This document shows, piece after piece, positions 24,486-32,750 of a stretch of 64,000 nt of DNA. Below the pieces are notes generated by a model. It saw only the letters and a list, made by a program, of their open reading frames with translations, did no database searches and was not told the origin of the DNA. This stretch comes from Methanoculleus sp. SDB (lineage in GTDB: Archaea; Halobacteriota; Methanomicrobia; Methanomicrobiales; Methanomicrobiaceae). The stretch spans positions 1-64,000 of the forward strand of contig LKUD01000047.1 in assembly GCA_001412355.1 (NCBI GenBank), written 5' to 3'. Positions within the stretch are counted from its first letter, which is position 1, and each line of letters opens with the position of its first letter. The position numbers and the translations under genes were made by a program.

Positions 24486-25703
24486 ATGATGGAGATGAAG
24501 CTGTCCGAATGCAAAAAGCACTACTGCGTGGAAACACAGCGTGCGGTCGCGCCCGAGGATACTCTCGCCCGGGCGGAGGCGGTGCTGCCGCGTGCGGGGA
24601 TTACCCGGGTCGCAGATATCACGAACCTGGACAGGATCGGGATTCCGGTATTCTCGAGTATCCGTCCGACCGCTGAGAACGGCGCTATCTCCGTCTACAA
24701 TGGAAAAGGGGCAACTCCTGTCGAAGCACGGGTCTCGGCAGTGATGGAGGGCATCGAGCGCTTCTCCGGGGAGCTGCATGATCATGCAATCATCCACGCA
24801 CGCTACGGGGAGATTGTCCGGGAGCGATCCGTACTCGATCCCTCTGATCTCATCCTCCCTCCCGGCGCAGATCCGAACGCGACCCTGCCGTGGGTCAAGG
24901 GCTGGGATATCCTTCGGGACGAGGAGATACTCGTGCCCGCCCACGCCGTTTTTCATCCCCTGAATCATGAAAGCCGGCTGTTCCGGACAAATACAAACGG
25001 CCTCGCATCCGGAAATACCCGGGAAGAGGCGGTCTTTCACGCACTCATGGAAGTGATCGAGCGTGACGCATGGTCGCTTGTCGAGGCGACCCGGAATACC
25101 GGGCCGCTTGTAACGGGGATTTCCGGGGGCCTCGGTGCCGACCTGCTGCACCGTTTCACCGACGCGTCGGTGGACGTAGTCATCAAGGATATTACGAGCG
25201 ACATCGGCATCCCGACAATCGCTGCGGTGGCGGACGACGTGCTCCTCAGGGATCCCTCCCTCCTGACCATCGGGATGGGAAGCCACACAAATGCGGGCAT
25301 CGCGCTCCTCCGGGCCCTTACGGAGGTGGCGCAGAGCAGGCTGACGCAGATTCACGGCGCCCGGGAGGATGCAACCGAGGCCTCTTTCAGGAAACAGCTC
25401 GGATACGAACGCACGAAACGGATGAACCGGTACTGGTTCAACGGCAGCGGTGAAGTCAGGTTCGATGAGATCTCCTCCTTTGACAGCGACGACTTTCTCA
25501 CCGACATCAGGCACGTTGTCAGCGCACTCGGCCGTGCGGGGCTTCACCGCGTCATCGCGGTGGACCTGACACGGGAAGAGATCGGCATTCCGGTGGTCCG
25601 CGTTATCGTCCCCGGGCTCGAAGTCTATGCTGTTGACAAGGACCGGATGGGGGAGCGGTGCAGGAATGCACGAAGTCGTCGTATTTCTCGGCCCGAGCCT
25701 TGA
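24486..25703 (+). CDS. ycaO: YcaO protein, McrA-glycine thioamidation type
   Basis: A 405-residue YcaO-domain protein. In methanogens YcaO with TfuA converts a glycine of methyl-coenzyme M reductase alpha to thioglycine, using ATP to phosphorylate the backbone amide and a sulfide source. Visible features are GKGATPVEARVSAVMEGIERFSGE (ATP/Mg site with acidic residues), NTNGLASGNTREEAVFHALMEVIERDAWSL (second acidic cluster) and GMGSHTNAGIALLRALTEVAQSR. It has no N-terminal cyclodehydratase partner domain, as expected. Start at ATG 24486, with in-frame ATGs at 24489 and 24495. It overlaps tfuA by 38 bases, so both are made together. The E1-like and MoaD-like genes downstream may belong to sulfur delivery. 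Confidence 0.9.
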   Translation: MMEMKLSECKKHYCVETQRAVAPEDTLARAEAVLPRAGITRVADITNLDRIGIPVFSSIRPTAENGAISVYNGKGATPVEARVSAVMEGIERFSGELHDHAIIHARYGEIVRERSVLDPSDLILPPGADPNATLPWVKGWDILRDEEILVPAHAVFHPLNHESRLFRTNTNGLASGNTREEAVFHALMEVIERDAWSLVEATRNTGPLVTGISGGLGADLLHRFTDASVDVVIKDITSDIGIPTIAAVADDVLLRDPSLLTIGMGSHTNAGIALLRALTEVAQSRLTQIHGAREDATEASFRKQLGYERTKRMNRYWFNGSGEVRFDEISSFDSDDFLTDIRHVVSALGRAGLHRVIAVDLTREEIGIPVVRVIVPGLEVYAVDKDRMGERCRNARSRRISRPEP

Positions 25704-26340
25704 TCCTGTCCGTGCGCGTGCGATACTCCGCGCCCGCTACTGTCCTCCCGTGAAACGCGGCGACGTCACGCGGGCGGTGGCGGAGGGCGCCCGGATAATC
25801 GGGATTATCGACGGCGTTTTCTTCCAGGACTGCTCGGTCGGCCATCGCGAGATCCTTGCCGCACTCCGGGCGGGTGTATCGGTTGTCGGTGCATCGAGCA
25901 TGGGGGCACTCCGTGCTGCAGAGCTCGACAGCCTCGGCATGGAGGGGGTTGGTGCGGTCTATGAAGCGTACCGGAGCGGCGAACTGGTCGCGGATGATGA
26001 AGTGGCGCTGATCTTCGATCCGGAGACGTACAAGCCCCTCTCCGAACCGCTCGTCAATATCAGGAGCACGCTTGCCGAGGCCGAAACACAGGGTGTTATC
26101 GACCGTCACGCCGCCGGTGTCCTTCTGTCGGCAGCACAATCCCTGTATTTTCCCGAACGCACCTATGAGGCTGTATGCGACCTGGCCCGCACCTCGCTTT
26201 CCCCGGAAGTAATTGCAGGATTTCGTGCATTTGCCGCATCGGGTGCCATCGACCGGAAGCGAAAAGATGCCGAGGCGGCACTCCTCCGGATTCGGGAAAT
26301 TGCGCGGGAAAAGGGGATCGATGACGAACCGCACGATTGA
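25666..26340 (+). CDS. tfuA: TfuA-like protein, partner of YcaO
   Basis: A 224-residue TfuA-domain protein starting MHEVVVFLGPSLDPVRARAIL. The domain core is seen as PPVKRGDVTRAVAEGARIIGIIDGVFFQDCSVGHREILAAL followed by VVGASSMGALRAAEL and the GEL-VADDEVALIF segment. In methanogens it assists YcaO in thioglycine formation on McrA, probably by helping sulfur transfer. The start overlaps the end of ycaO, ATG preceded by GCAGGA. No catalytic Cys beyond VFFQDC is obvious. Assignment is firm; the exact chemistry is established knowledge from other methanogens, not from this sequence. Confidence 0.9.
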   Translation: MHEVVVFLGPSLDPVRARAILRARYCPPVKRGDVTRAVAEGARIIGIIDGVFFQDCSVGHREILAALRAGVSVVGASSMGALRAAELDSLGMEGVGAVYEAYRSGELVADDEVALIFDPETYKPLSEPLVNIRSTLAEAETQGVIDRHAAGVLLSAAQSLYFPERTYEAVCDLARTSLSPEVIAGFRAFAASGAIDRKRKDAEAALLRIREIAREKGIDDEPHD

Positions 26341-26488
26341 GCGGAAAGAAAAAATCCTGAAAACTGATGTCCGAAACGAGGGTATACACTATCACAATCC
26401 TTAACTCGTGCCGAAAATCACTCTTATTCTGCTCCGGGGGTGCGGTGAGCCCGGACACCGGCAGAAAGATATGCGGGAGGTGAAGAGA

Positions 26489-27214
26489 GTGGCTGACAAG
26501 GAACGGTACCTGCGGCAGGTGCCGGTGATTGGCGAGGATGGACAAAAATCCCTCTCAGAGGCGCTGGTAGTCATTGCAGGTGCAGGCGGACTCGGATCGC
26601 CGGTTGCGATCTATCTTGCCGCTGCCGGTGTCGGCTGTCTCCGCATCATCGACCGCGACGTCGTTGAGCGTACGAATCTCAACCGGCAGGTAATCCACTG
26701 GGAGCGGGACATCGGGAGGAATAAAACCGCTTCGGCGGAGGAAAAAATCATCGCAATGAACCCTGATGTCAGTATTGACTCCCGCCCCCTCGCTATCGAT
26801 GCGGAGAATGCAGCCGATCTCGTCCGGGGAGCGGATATCATTGTGGACGCGACGGATAATTTTGCAGTGAGGTACGCGCTCAACCGTGCCGCATGCGACA
26901 ACAACATCCCCCTTGTCCACGGTGCAATACGCGGATTCGACGGGCAGGTCACGACGATTATCCCGGGAAAAACCGCCTGTCTCCGGTGCACCTTTCCGGA
27001 ACCGCCTCCCGAGGAGGTCACTCCCGTATTCGGGACGACCGCGGGGATCATCGGCCTGATCCAGGCGAACGAGGTGGCAAAGTACCTGACAGGCGCCGGC
27101 TCTCTGCTCGAAAACCGGCTCATGCTCTGGAACGGGCGGTCGACGAAACTGTATGAGATGCCCCTTGCCCGCGATCCGGCGTGCAGGGACTGCGGCGATG
27201 CCGGAAAGAAATAA
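26489..27214 (+). CDS. E1-like adenylyltransferase (MoeB/ThiF/HesA family)
   Basis: A 241-residue E1-like enzyme. It adenylates the C-terminal Gly of a ubiquitin-fold sulfur carrier. Seen are the nucleotide loop VVIAGAGGLGSPVAIYLAAAGVG, RTNLNRQVIHWERDIGRNK with the Arg-finger region, IIVDATDNFAVRYALN, and two zinc CxxC pairs (CLRC and CRDC). No catalytic Cys-bearing rhodanese domain is attached. The start is the GTG at 26489, five bases after the strong site GGGAGGTGA; longer versions from 26408 or 26471 are poorly supported. It is followed after 13 bases by the MoaD-like carrier, its evident substrate. It may serve molybdopterin/tungstopterin, thiamine or, by context, thioglycine sulfur supply. 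Confidence 0.9.
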   Translation: MADKERYLRQVPVIGEDGQKSLSEALVVIAGAGGLGSPVAIYLAAAGVGCLRIIDRDVVERTNLNRQVIHWERDIGRNKTASAEEKIIAMNPDVSIDSRPLAIDAENAADLVRGADIIVDATDNFAVRYALNRAACDNNIPLVHGAIRGFDGQVTTIIPGKTACLRCTFPEPPPEEVTPVFGTTAGIIGLIQANEVAKYLTGAGSLLENRLMLWNGRSTKLYEMPLARDPACRDCGDAGKK

Positions 27215-27227
27215 ACGAGGGAATAAC

Positions 27228-27509
27228 GTGATAAAAATACGAATTCGGGCATTTGCACGGTTCAGGGAGATATTCGGGGAAGAGACGGAGCTCTCGGTCC
27301 CGGACGGAACGACGCTTGCGGGTGCGCTGGCAGAGTTCGCGGCACGTTCGCCGGAAGGGCGGGGGGCCCTGTACGAACCGGGAGGAGCCCTGCACCGCTA
27401 TGTCGTACTGATGAAAAACGGCGCACGCATCGGCCATGCGTCAGCCGGCGCGGATGTGCTCAGGGAAGGGGACGAGCTCGTCGTCTACCCTCCGGTTGCG
27501 GGCGGATGA
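27228..27509 (+). CDS. MoaD/ThiS-like sulfur carrier protein
   Basis: A 93-residue beta-grasp protein. It begins VIKIRIRAFARFREIFGEETELSVPDG and ends ELVVYPPVAGG, with the terminal Gly-Gly needed for adenylation and thiocarboxylation. The GTG start follows GAGGGA at a normal distance. It is sandwiched between the E1-like gene and moaE, which it overlaps by four bases, so the natural role is the small subunit of molybdopterin synthase. A shared use in sulfur delivery to other pathways, such as the adjacent YcaO/TfuA, is inference. Confidence 0.9.
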   Translation: MIKIRIRAFARFREIFGEETELSVPDGTTLAGALAEFAARSPEGRGALYEPGGALHRYVVLMKNGARIGHASAGADVLREGDELVVYPPVAGG

Positions 27510-27931
27510 AGAGGCAGGAGCATACGGGAATGATTGGACTTACCACCGAACCGATTGATGCGGGGAAGATGATTGAAGCCGCCAAACAGCGGAATGTCGG
27601 AGGAATTGTCGCTTTTGTCGGCACGGTCCGGGACGACGGTATCGAGTCACTGGAACTGGAGGTCTTTGAAGAAGTGGCGCAGTCGGATCTTCTCCGGATT
27701 GCCGGGGAGGCCGAGACAATGTTCGGGCTTTCCTCCGTGGACATCCTGCACCGTTTCGGAAACCTTGCTCTGGGCGAAACGATCGTGGTTATCGTCGCCG
27801 CTGCCGCCCACCGGAAAGAGGCATTCCTCGGCTGCGAGTACATTATCGACCGGATCAAGGAATATGTACCGATCTGGAAGAAAGAGTACCGTTCCGACGG
27901 TACGCGCTGGGTTGAGGGGCATGCGCCCTGA
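27506..27931 (+). CDS. moaE: molybdopterin synthase catalytic subunit MoaE
   Basis: A 141-residue MoaE. Visible are GGIVAFVGTVRD near the N-terminus, HRFGNLALGETIVVIVAAAAHRKEAF carrying the conserved Arg/His region, and IKEYVPIWKKEYRSDGTRWVEG with the catalytic Lys pair (PIWKKE). It inserts dithiolene sulfur from the MoaD thiocarboxylate into precursor Z. ATGA overlap with the moaD-like gene. Methanogens need molybdopterin or tungstopterin for formylmethanofuran dehydrogenase. It ends the five-gene rightward set. Confidence 0.95.
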   Translation: MKRQEHTGMIGLTTEPIDAGKMIEAAKQRNVGGIVAFVGTVRDDGIESLELEVFEEVAQSDLLRIAGEAETMFGLSSVDILHRFGNLALGETIVVIVAAAAHRKEAFLGCEYIIDRIKEYVPIWKKEYRSDGTRWVEGHAP

Positions 27932-28005
27932 TGGGGGATCCGGGGCGATTGTAAGAATGAAATCAGGGAATGAAGCCGGGCGGAGTCGCCGGGCGTCTCC
28001 CCTTT

Positions 28006-29490
28006 TCACACGTGTCCGATTGTCGTATGCCCCGAGATTTCCGAGTTTACCGTGCAGAGATCAGATACCGTGAGCCCGTGGACGTCGCGGTTGCCGGTCA
28101 GGCGTGCGAAGTCCTTCAGCTCCTCGGTTGATACCCGGAGAAAATGCTCGAGTTTCCGGGCCGATATGGTAACCTCAAGGCGTTTCCTGAGATCCGGATT
28201 TTGGGTGGCCACTCCGACGGGGCATGTGCCGGTGCTGCAGAGACGGTACTGCTGGCAGGCACATGCCATCAGTGCGGCGGTGCCGATGGCGACTGCATCC
28301 GCACCAAGGGCAAGCGCCTTCGCGAAATCGGAGGATATGCGGAGACCGCCGGTGATGACGAGAGAAATATTCGGGAGCCCCCGCTCGTCGAGGAACCGCC
28401 GGGCCCGGTAAAGAGCAAAAATGGTGGGTATTCCGGTGGCATCCTTGACAGACTTCGGGGAGGCCCCCGTACCCCCGGGCCGCCCGTCGATCGTGATGAA
28501 ATCGGGCTCTGCAAAGACCGCGACCTCCATATCCTGCTCGATATTCCCTGCGGCAAACTTGATCCCGATCGGCCTGCCCCCCGACATCTCCCGCAGCCAT
28601 GCCACTTTCCGCTTCAGGTCGTCCGGTGTCAGGATATCCTCAAAATGTGCGGGGCTGACAATGTCGTGGCCTTCGGGAAATCCCCTGAGGGCGGCTATCT
28701 CCGGTGTAACCTTCTCGGCCGGGAGATGCCCCCCCATGCCGGGTTTGGTTGACTGACCGATCTTGATTTCGATGGCATCGGCCGAAGCGAGATTTTCCGG
28801 TGTGACGGAATAGCGGTTCGGGACGTATTCGAAAATATAACGGTGAGCCGCTTCCCGCTCCTCCTCAAGAATTCCCCCCTCTCCCGATCCGATCGCCGTT
28901 TGCACCGCGGCACTCCCGCCTGCCAGAGCGAGTTTCACTTCGCGGGAAAGTGCGCCGAATGACATGTGGGTCACATAAATCGGCGTCTCGATGACAAGCG
29001 GCCGTGCGGCAGCAGGGCCGATAACGGTCCGGGAGGTGACGGGTTCGTCGGGGTTGAGCGGAAGTTTTGCTAGCTGGGCACCTTTTATCAGGATATCATC
29101 CCAGGATATGACGGGTTTTCTGGTCCGCATCGGTTCGATGATCGCAGCTCCCGTTGCGGAGATGGTGTGAATCGCCGCCATTTCCGTCTCGGTGCTGTCT
29201 GATTCACGCCTCCACTCGCCCAAGTACCCGGCGAGATCCGCTTTCTCCGCATACGATATCATGATTGCGTGTTTCGCACCGCAGACGGGGCAGGTGATCT
29301 CCTGTTCGGAGCTTACCCTATGCACCGCTTTCTCCGGTTTCAGGTGCATTTTATCGGACGAGCAGATCGGGCATGCCCATGATTGGGGGAACCGGTCCGG
29401 TTCGGTTCCGGGAGGGATGCCCAGAAGGGAGTTCCCCCGTTCGGAATCGTATTCAAATACATTGCAGACATCACAGCGGTACAGTACCAT
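28006..29490 (-). CDS. rubredoxin-headed FMN-binding glutamate-synthase-like protein
   Basis: A 494-residue protein. The N-terminus carries a rubredoxin-like CDVC...CPIC pair and a second CPVC, suggesting one iron or zinc knuckle plus another. The rest is the FMN/glutamate-synthase central-domain fold: THMSFGALSREVKLALA, GSGEGGILEEER, AIEIKIGQSTKPGMGGHLP, ITIDGRPGGTGASPKS, the FMN phosphate segment VITGGLRISSDFAKALALGADAVAIG, and the Cys segment CACQQYRLCSTGTCPVGVATQ that resembles the [3Fe-4S] ligand loop. There is no amidotransferase or GXGXG domain. It may be an amidotransfer-independent oxidoreductase; its substrate is unknown. GGTGAG precedes the ATG at 29490. It is the first of three such paralogues in the window. 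Confidence 0.85.
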   Translation of the reverse strand: MVLYRCDVCNVFEYDSERGNSLLGIPPGTEPDRFPQSWACPICSSDKMHLKPEKAVHRVSSEQEITCPVCGAKHAIMISYAEKADLAGYLGEWRRESDSTETEMAAIHTISATGAAIIEPMRTRKPVISWDDILIKGAQLAKLPLNPDEPVTSRTVIGPAAARPLVIETPIYVTHMSFGALSREVKLALAGGSAAVQTAIGSGEGGILEEEREAAHRYIFEYVPNRYSVTPENLASADAIEIKIGQSTKPGMGGHLPAEKVTPEIAALRGFPEGHDIVSPAHFEDILTPDDLKRKVAWLREMSGGRPIGIKFAAGNIEQDMEVAVFAEPDFITIDGRPGGTGASPKSVKDATGIPTIFALYRARRFLDERGLPNISLVITGGLRISSDFAKALALGADAVAIGTAALMACACQQYRLCSTGTCPVGVATQNPDLRKRLEVTISARKLEHFLRVSTEELKDFARLTGNRDVHGLTVSDLCTVNSEISGHTTIGHV

Positions 29491-29624
29491 GGCTTCTCAC
29501 CCGACATCTTCCGAAAATCTGGAGTTCTGGTTCTCTCCTGACAACACACCGGAATATCACGGTATTTTCACCCTATGAATATACCTGATCGACGTGTCCT
29601 GTAAAAAGGTGATCGAAAAACGCT

Positions 29625-30494
29625 TCAGAGCGGGCGGTGCGTGCCGTCCCGTGCCATCATGAGCGCACCCGCGTGAAGTGCGGCGAGGCCGCCGGCATGA
29701 AACGGGGGCGATGTGACCCGGAGACACCGGTGCAGGGGATCGAGCTTCTCGACGATCGAGAGGGCCAGCACCTCAAGCCTCCAGTCACAGAGGGCAACAA
29801 GGCGTCCCTCCCATGCCCCAGTGGAAAATGTCTCCGGAATATTTCCGAAAATGCCGATGTCGTCCAATGAAAGCTCCGAAGAGTGAGCATTGGCAAAATA
29901 GTCGCTGAACAGTTTTTCACGATTCCGTGCACGTTCAATCTGCGATCGGATCCGGATACCTTCGGGCACAGGGAAACGGTGCAGTTCCATCGTGGGATGA
30001 TGGCGGAACGTGCGAAGAACGGGTTCGATCTCCCGGCCCCGCTGCAGGGCAACGAGATGGCAGGGCTGCAGCATATCGATCATGGCGACATGAAAGGCCT
30101 CGGCTGCCGTGCCGATGGCATACCCGGGAGAATCTATGATGATGGTGCCGGCTCCGAGCTCACGTGCCCGGTCATACAGCCTGCGTGTGGCGGAAAGGAA
30201 CACCGGAACATGTCCGCGGGGGGAGGTCGATCCCGCAAACCGGAGGTGGACGGCCGAAGGGTGTGTGGAAGTGCCGGCAAAAGTGGCGAGGCCGATTGTG
30301 GCAGGCGGTCCCACCGAGGATTGTCCCGGATCCGTGTCGATGAGCGCTGCCGGCAGTCGTGGTGCAAGCGATTCGATCAGATACCGGCATAACGTGCTTT
30401 TTCCCCTGTCCGTCGCTCCGACGACATAGACCGTACTTCCTCCGGCCGCAGCAATCAGCCCTGCGAGGGTCTTCCATTCCGGGGGTACATACAT
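29625..30494 (-). CDS. Clp1/Grc3-like polynucleotide 5'-hydroxyl kinase
   Basis: A 289-residue P-loop protein. The Walker A is VVGATDRGKSTLCRYL, followed by ALIDTDPGQSSVGPPATIGLA (Walker B with the Clp1-type DTDPGQ), and a C-terminal ~100-residue domain ending in ALHAGALMMARDGTHRPL. Relatives phosphorylate the 5'-hydroxyl of RNA or DNA, for example during tRNA-exon processing and repair in archaea. The ATG at 30494 directly follows GGAGAGGAGG, an unusually close site. A HEAT-repeat gene stands 30 bases upstream on the same strand, probably in one transcript. RNA specificity is not readable here. Confidence 0.85.
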   Translation of the reverse strand: MYVPPEWKTLAGLIAAAGGSTVYVVGATDRGKSTLCRYLIESLAPRLPAALIDTDPGQSSVGPPATIGLATFAGTSTHPSAVHLRFAGSTSPRGHVPVFLSATRRLYDRARELGAGTIIIDSPGYAIGTAAEAFHVAMIDMLQPCHLVALQRGREIEPVLRTFRHHPTMELHRFPVPEGIRIRSQIERARNREKLFSDYFANAHSSELSLDDIGIFGNIPETFSTGAWEGRLVALCDWRLEVLALSIVEKLDPLHRCLRVTSPPFHAGGLAALHAGALMMARDGTHRPL

Positions 30495-30524
30495 CCTCCT
30501 CTCCCGCCCCTGTCCTGCAGCGAT

Positions 30525-31061
30525 TCACTCCGGTGGAATCCCGATAAGCCTCAGGGCCGCCCGGGCCGCAGCCCGGACATCCGGCTCATCATCATTCAGA
30601 GCGGCCCGGAGGGCGCGCTCTGCCCGTACATTCCCTATTTTACCGAGCGCTTCGGCAACAGTGACGCGTACATCCTTTTTCGGATCCGAGAGAAGCGCGC
30701 TGAGCGGCTCGACGGCACGGGTTTCTTCAAGCTCGCCAAGGGCCCACGCCGATCCCTGCCTGACCCATCGATCCGGTCGTCCGAGCACGGCGATCAGGGC
30801 GGAGGCGGCCCGTGCATCCTTCAGGGTGCCGAGCGCCCGGGCCGCTACCCACTGGACGTCATTCTCGGGATCGTCAAGACAGGCGATGAGCGGCTCCAGT
30901 GCCTTCGGATCACCGATATGTCCGAGCGCCTCTGCTGCCTTCACACGATACGGGATGGATTCGTGTTTGAGCTGCGCAACCAAAATCCTGAAATTTTCTT
31001 CCTGACGTTTCGTCCGGTCCGCCATCACCCGGGCCGTCGGATCCGTCTCCCGCCGGTGCAT
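30525..31061 (-). CDS. HEAT-repeat (PBS-lyase type) protein
   Basis: A 178-residue helical repeat protein with about four HEAT units, for example YRVKAAEALGHIGDPKALEPLIACL, VQWVAARALGTLKDARAASALIAVL, WVRQGSAWALGELEETRAVEPLSALL and VRVTVAEALGKIGNVRAERALRAAL. Such short proteins scaffold protein contacts or, rarely, handle bilins and Fe-S groups; no active site is visible. I take ATG 31061: a TTTTTAATATT TATA-like box about 25 bases upstream points to a leaderless message; ATG 31025 is the alternative. The second HEAT protein (near 46.5-47.1 kb) is a different family member. Confidence 0.8.
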   Translation of the reverse strand: MHRRETDPTARVMADRTKRQEENFRILVAQLKHESIPYRVKAAEALGHIGDPKALEPLIACLDDPENDVQWVAARALGTLKDARAASALIAVLGRPDRWVRQGSAWALGELEETRAVEPLSALLSDPKKDVRVTVAEALGKIGNVRAERALRAALNDDEPDVRAAARAALRLIGIPPE

Positions 31062-31131
31062 GACCAGTATGGGGTGAAGCGGAATATTAAAAGTGAGCGG
31101 ACGGGGCACGGCAGTCCCCGGGGTGCCGGCG

Positions 31132-32580
31132 TTACCGCCATCCGCGGAGATGGGGGGGAATCCTGCATCCCTTCAGGCGGCAGAAGGCGAGAATGATGAC
31201 AATGAGCATGGCAAATATAATGAGGGCGCCTGTACCCTGCAACAGGCTTCCGATTGACTCCGTGCCGGGTATGAAACGCCATCCTGCGAAATCAACCCCG
31301 GAGAGGAGCCGTGCTGCGGTCGTTACGATGAGGACGGCGGGGATAATATAGCGGCACATGAGCCAGACCAGCCGCAGCCACACACCTCCGCCGTCAATCT
31401 GGGAACCGAGTGCAGTGCGGGGTATGAACCACGTGAAGATAACGGCAATCAGGAACGCCGAAACCGGCAGGCCGAGCTCACCCACCGTTTCATCCATAAA
31501 ATCAAGTATCCGGATATCGTCGAACCTCAGCCCGAGGGCGCTGTAGCTGAGTGCCGACGGCATGCCCGCAATCATAACGAGGGCGGTGAGAAGCGCTGCG
31601 ATGATGCGCCGCGAAAGCCCTGTGGCTTCACGGATTGCCGCGACGGTTACTTCCAGCATCGATACCGCCGAGGTCAGGCCTGCGAAAAAGAGGACAAGGA
31701 AAAACAGAATTCCGAGCAGATATCCGCCCGGCATCAGGGCAAAGGCCTTTGGGAGCGTCGAAAAAGCCAGTTCTGCCCCGATTGTCGGTTCAAGCCCGAA
31801 TGTAAAGACGATTGGAAAAATCACGGCGCCTGCCATCAGTGCGACGACGAGGTCGGCAACGGTGATAATGATTGCCGAATAGGGAATAACGGTTTCCCTG
31901 TCCATGTACGCCCCGTAGGTGATCAGGATTCCTTCCCCGACGGAAAGTGAAAAGAACGCCTGTCCGAAAGCCGCACTCCAGATCAGGGGATTTGCGAGGA
32001 CGGAAAAATCCGGAGAGAGAAAAAAGGTGATTCCTTCCGCAAATCCCGGCAATGTCGTGGCGTAGACTGCCATCAGCGCAAGAATGCCGACGCAGAAAGG
32101 AATCATGACGGTTGAGATCTTCTCTATTCCCTTCCGAACCCCTGCAGACACGACAACGCCGGTGACGGCAGCCGTCATGATGAAATAGAGCACCGGTTCG
32201 TAACTGCCGGTGAAGCGGGCAAAGGACTCTATCTGCCCCGAAGCGGAGGAGACGACATAGGCAAGCGTCCAGCCGGTGATGACCAGGTAGTAACTGAGAA
32301 TGAGGAAGACCGTTGCACAGAGCAGCCACCCGATGACGTTGAAGCGTGGCCGGACATTTTTAAACGCGGAGACGACGGTTGCCCGGAAGTGCCGGCCCAT
32401 GGAGAGTTCCAGCATCATCAGCGGCATGGCAAAGAGGAAGACCGCGATCAGGTACGGTATGAGGTATGCTCCGCCCCCGTTCTGGCCGAGGACCGCTGAA
32501 AAGCGCCAGATGTTGCCGATTCCGACCGCAGAGCCGATTGCGGCGAGAATAAACCCGAAACGTGATGACCAGAGCTCCAT
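31132..32580 (-). CDS. sodium-dependent (SNF family) amino-acid-type transporter
   Basis: A 482-residue membrane protein with about eleven to twelve helices. The start MELWSSRFGFILAAIGSAVGIGNIWRFSAVLGQNGGGAYLIPY is the classical neurotransmitter:sodium symporter N-terminus holding the Na+ and substrate site of TM1. GGYLLGILFFLVLFFAGLTSAVSMLEV in TM8 completes the Na+ region. Prokaryotic members carry amino acids or related amines; the substrate is open. GAGAGGAAG precedes ATG 32580; a GTG/ATG further upstream is possible. It is divergent from the radical SAM gene. Confidence 0.9.
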   Translation of the reverse strand: MELWSSRFGFILAAIGSAVGIGNIWRFSAVLGQNGGGAYLIPYLIAVFLFAMPLMMLELSMGRHFRATVVSAFKNVRPRFNVIGWLLCATVFLILSYYLVITGWTLAYVVSSASGQIESFARFTGSYEPVLYFIMTAAVTGVVVSAGVRKGIEKISTVMIPFCVGILALMAVYATTLPGFAEGITFFLSPDFSVLANPLIWSAAFGQAFFSLSVGEGILITYGAYMDRETVIPYSAIIITVADLVVALMAGAVIFPIVFTFGLEPTIGAELAFSTLPKAFALMPGGYLLGILFFLVLFFAGLTSAVSMLEVTVAAIREATGLSRRIIAALLTALVMIAGMPSALSYSALGLRFDDIRILDFMDETVGELGLPVSAFLIAVIFTWFIPRTALGSQIDGGGVWLRLVWLMCRYIIPAVLIVTTAARLLSGVDFAGWRFIPGTESIGSLLQGTGALIIFAMLIVIILAFCRLKGCRIPPHLRGWR

Positions 32581-32750
32581 GCCGCTTCCTCTCAGTTCCT
32601 CCGGTACTGCGCGCCATCCCATAATGATTTTCATGCGCCGTGGTGAAGCGCGCCCCGAAGGGCGGAGATGACGGCATATTCCCTGATCGGTACGTGGCGG
32701 CACCGTATCCTTAATCGCCATTCTCGCCAGATTACTGTAGAGATTCTCGC

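Noticed and set aside
26341-26488. Leader before the E1-like gene considered as a molybdenum-cofactor or thiamine riboswitch
   Set aside because: It contains GC-rich short stems but none of the conserved blocks of either riboswitch.
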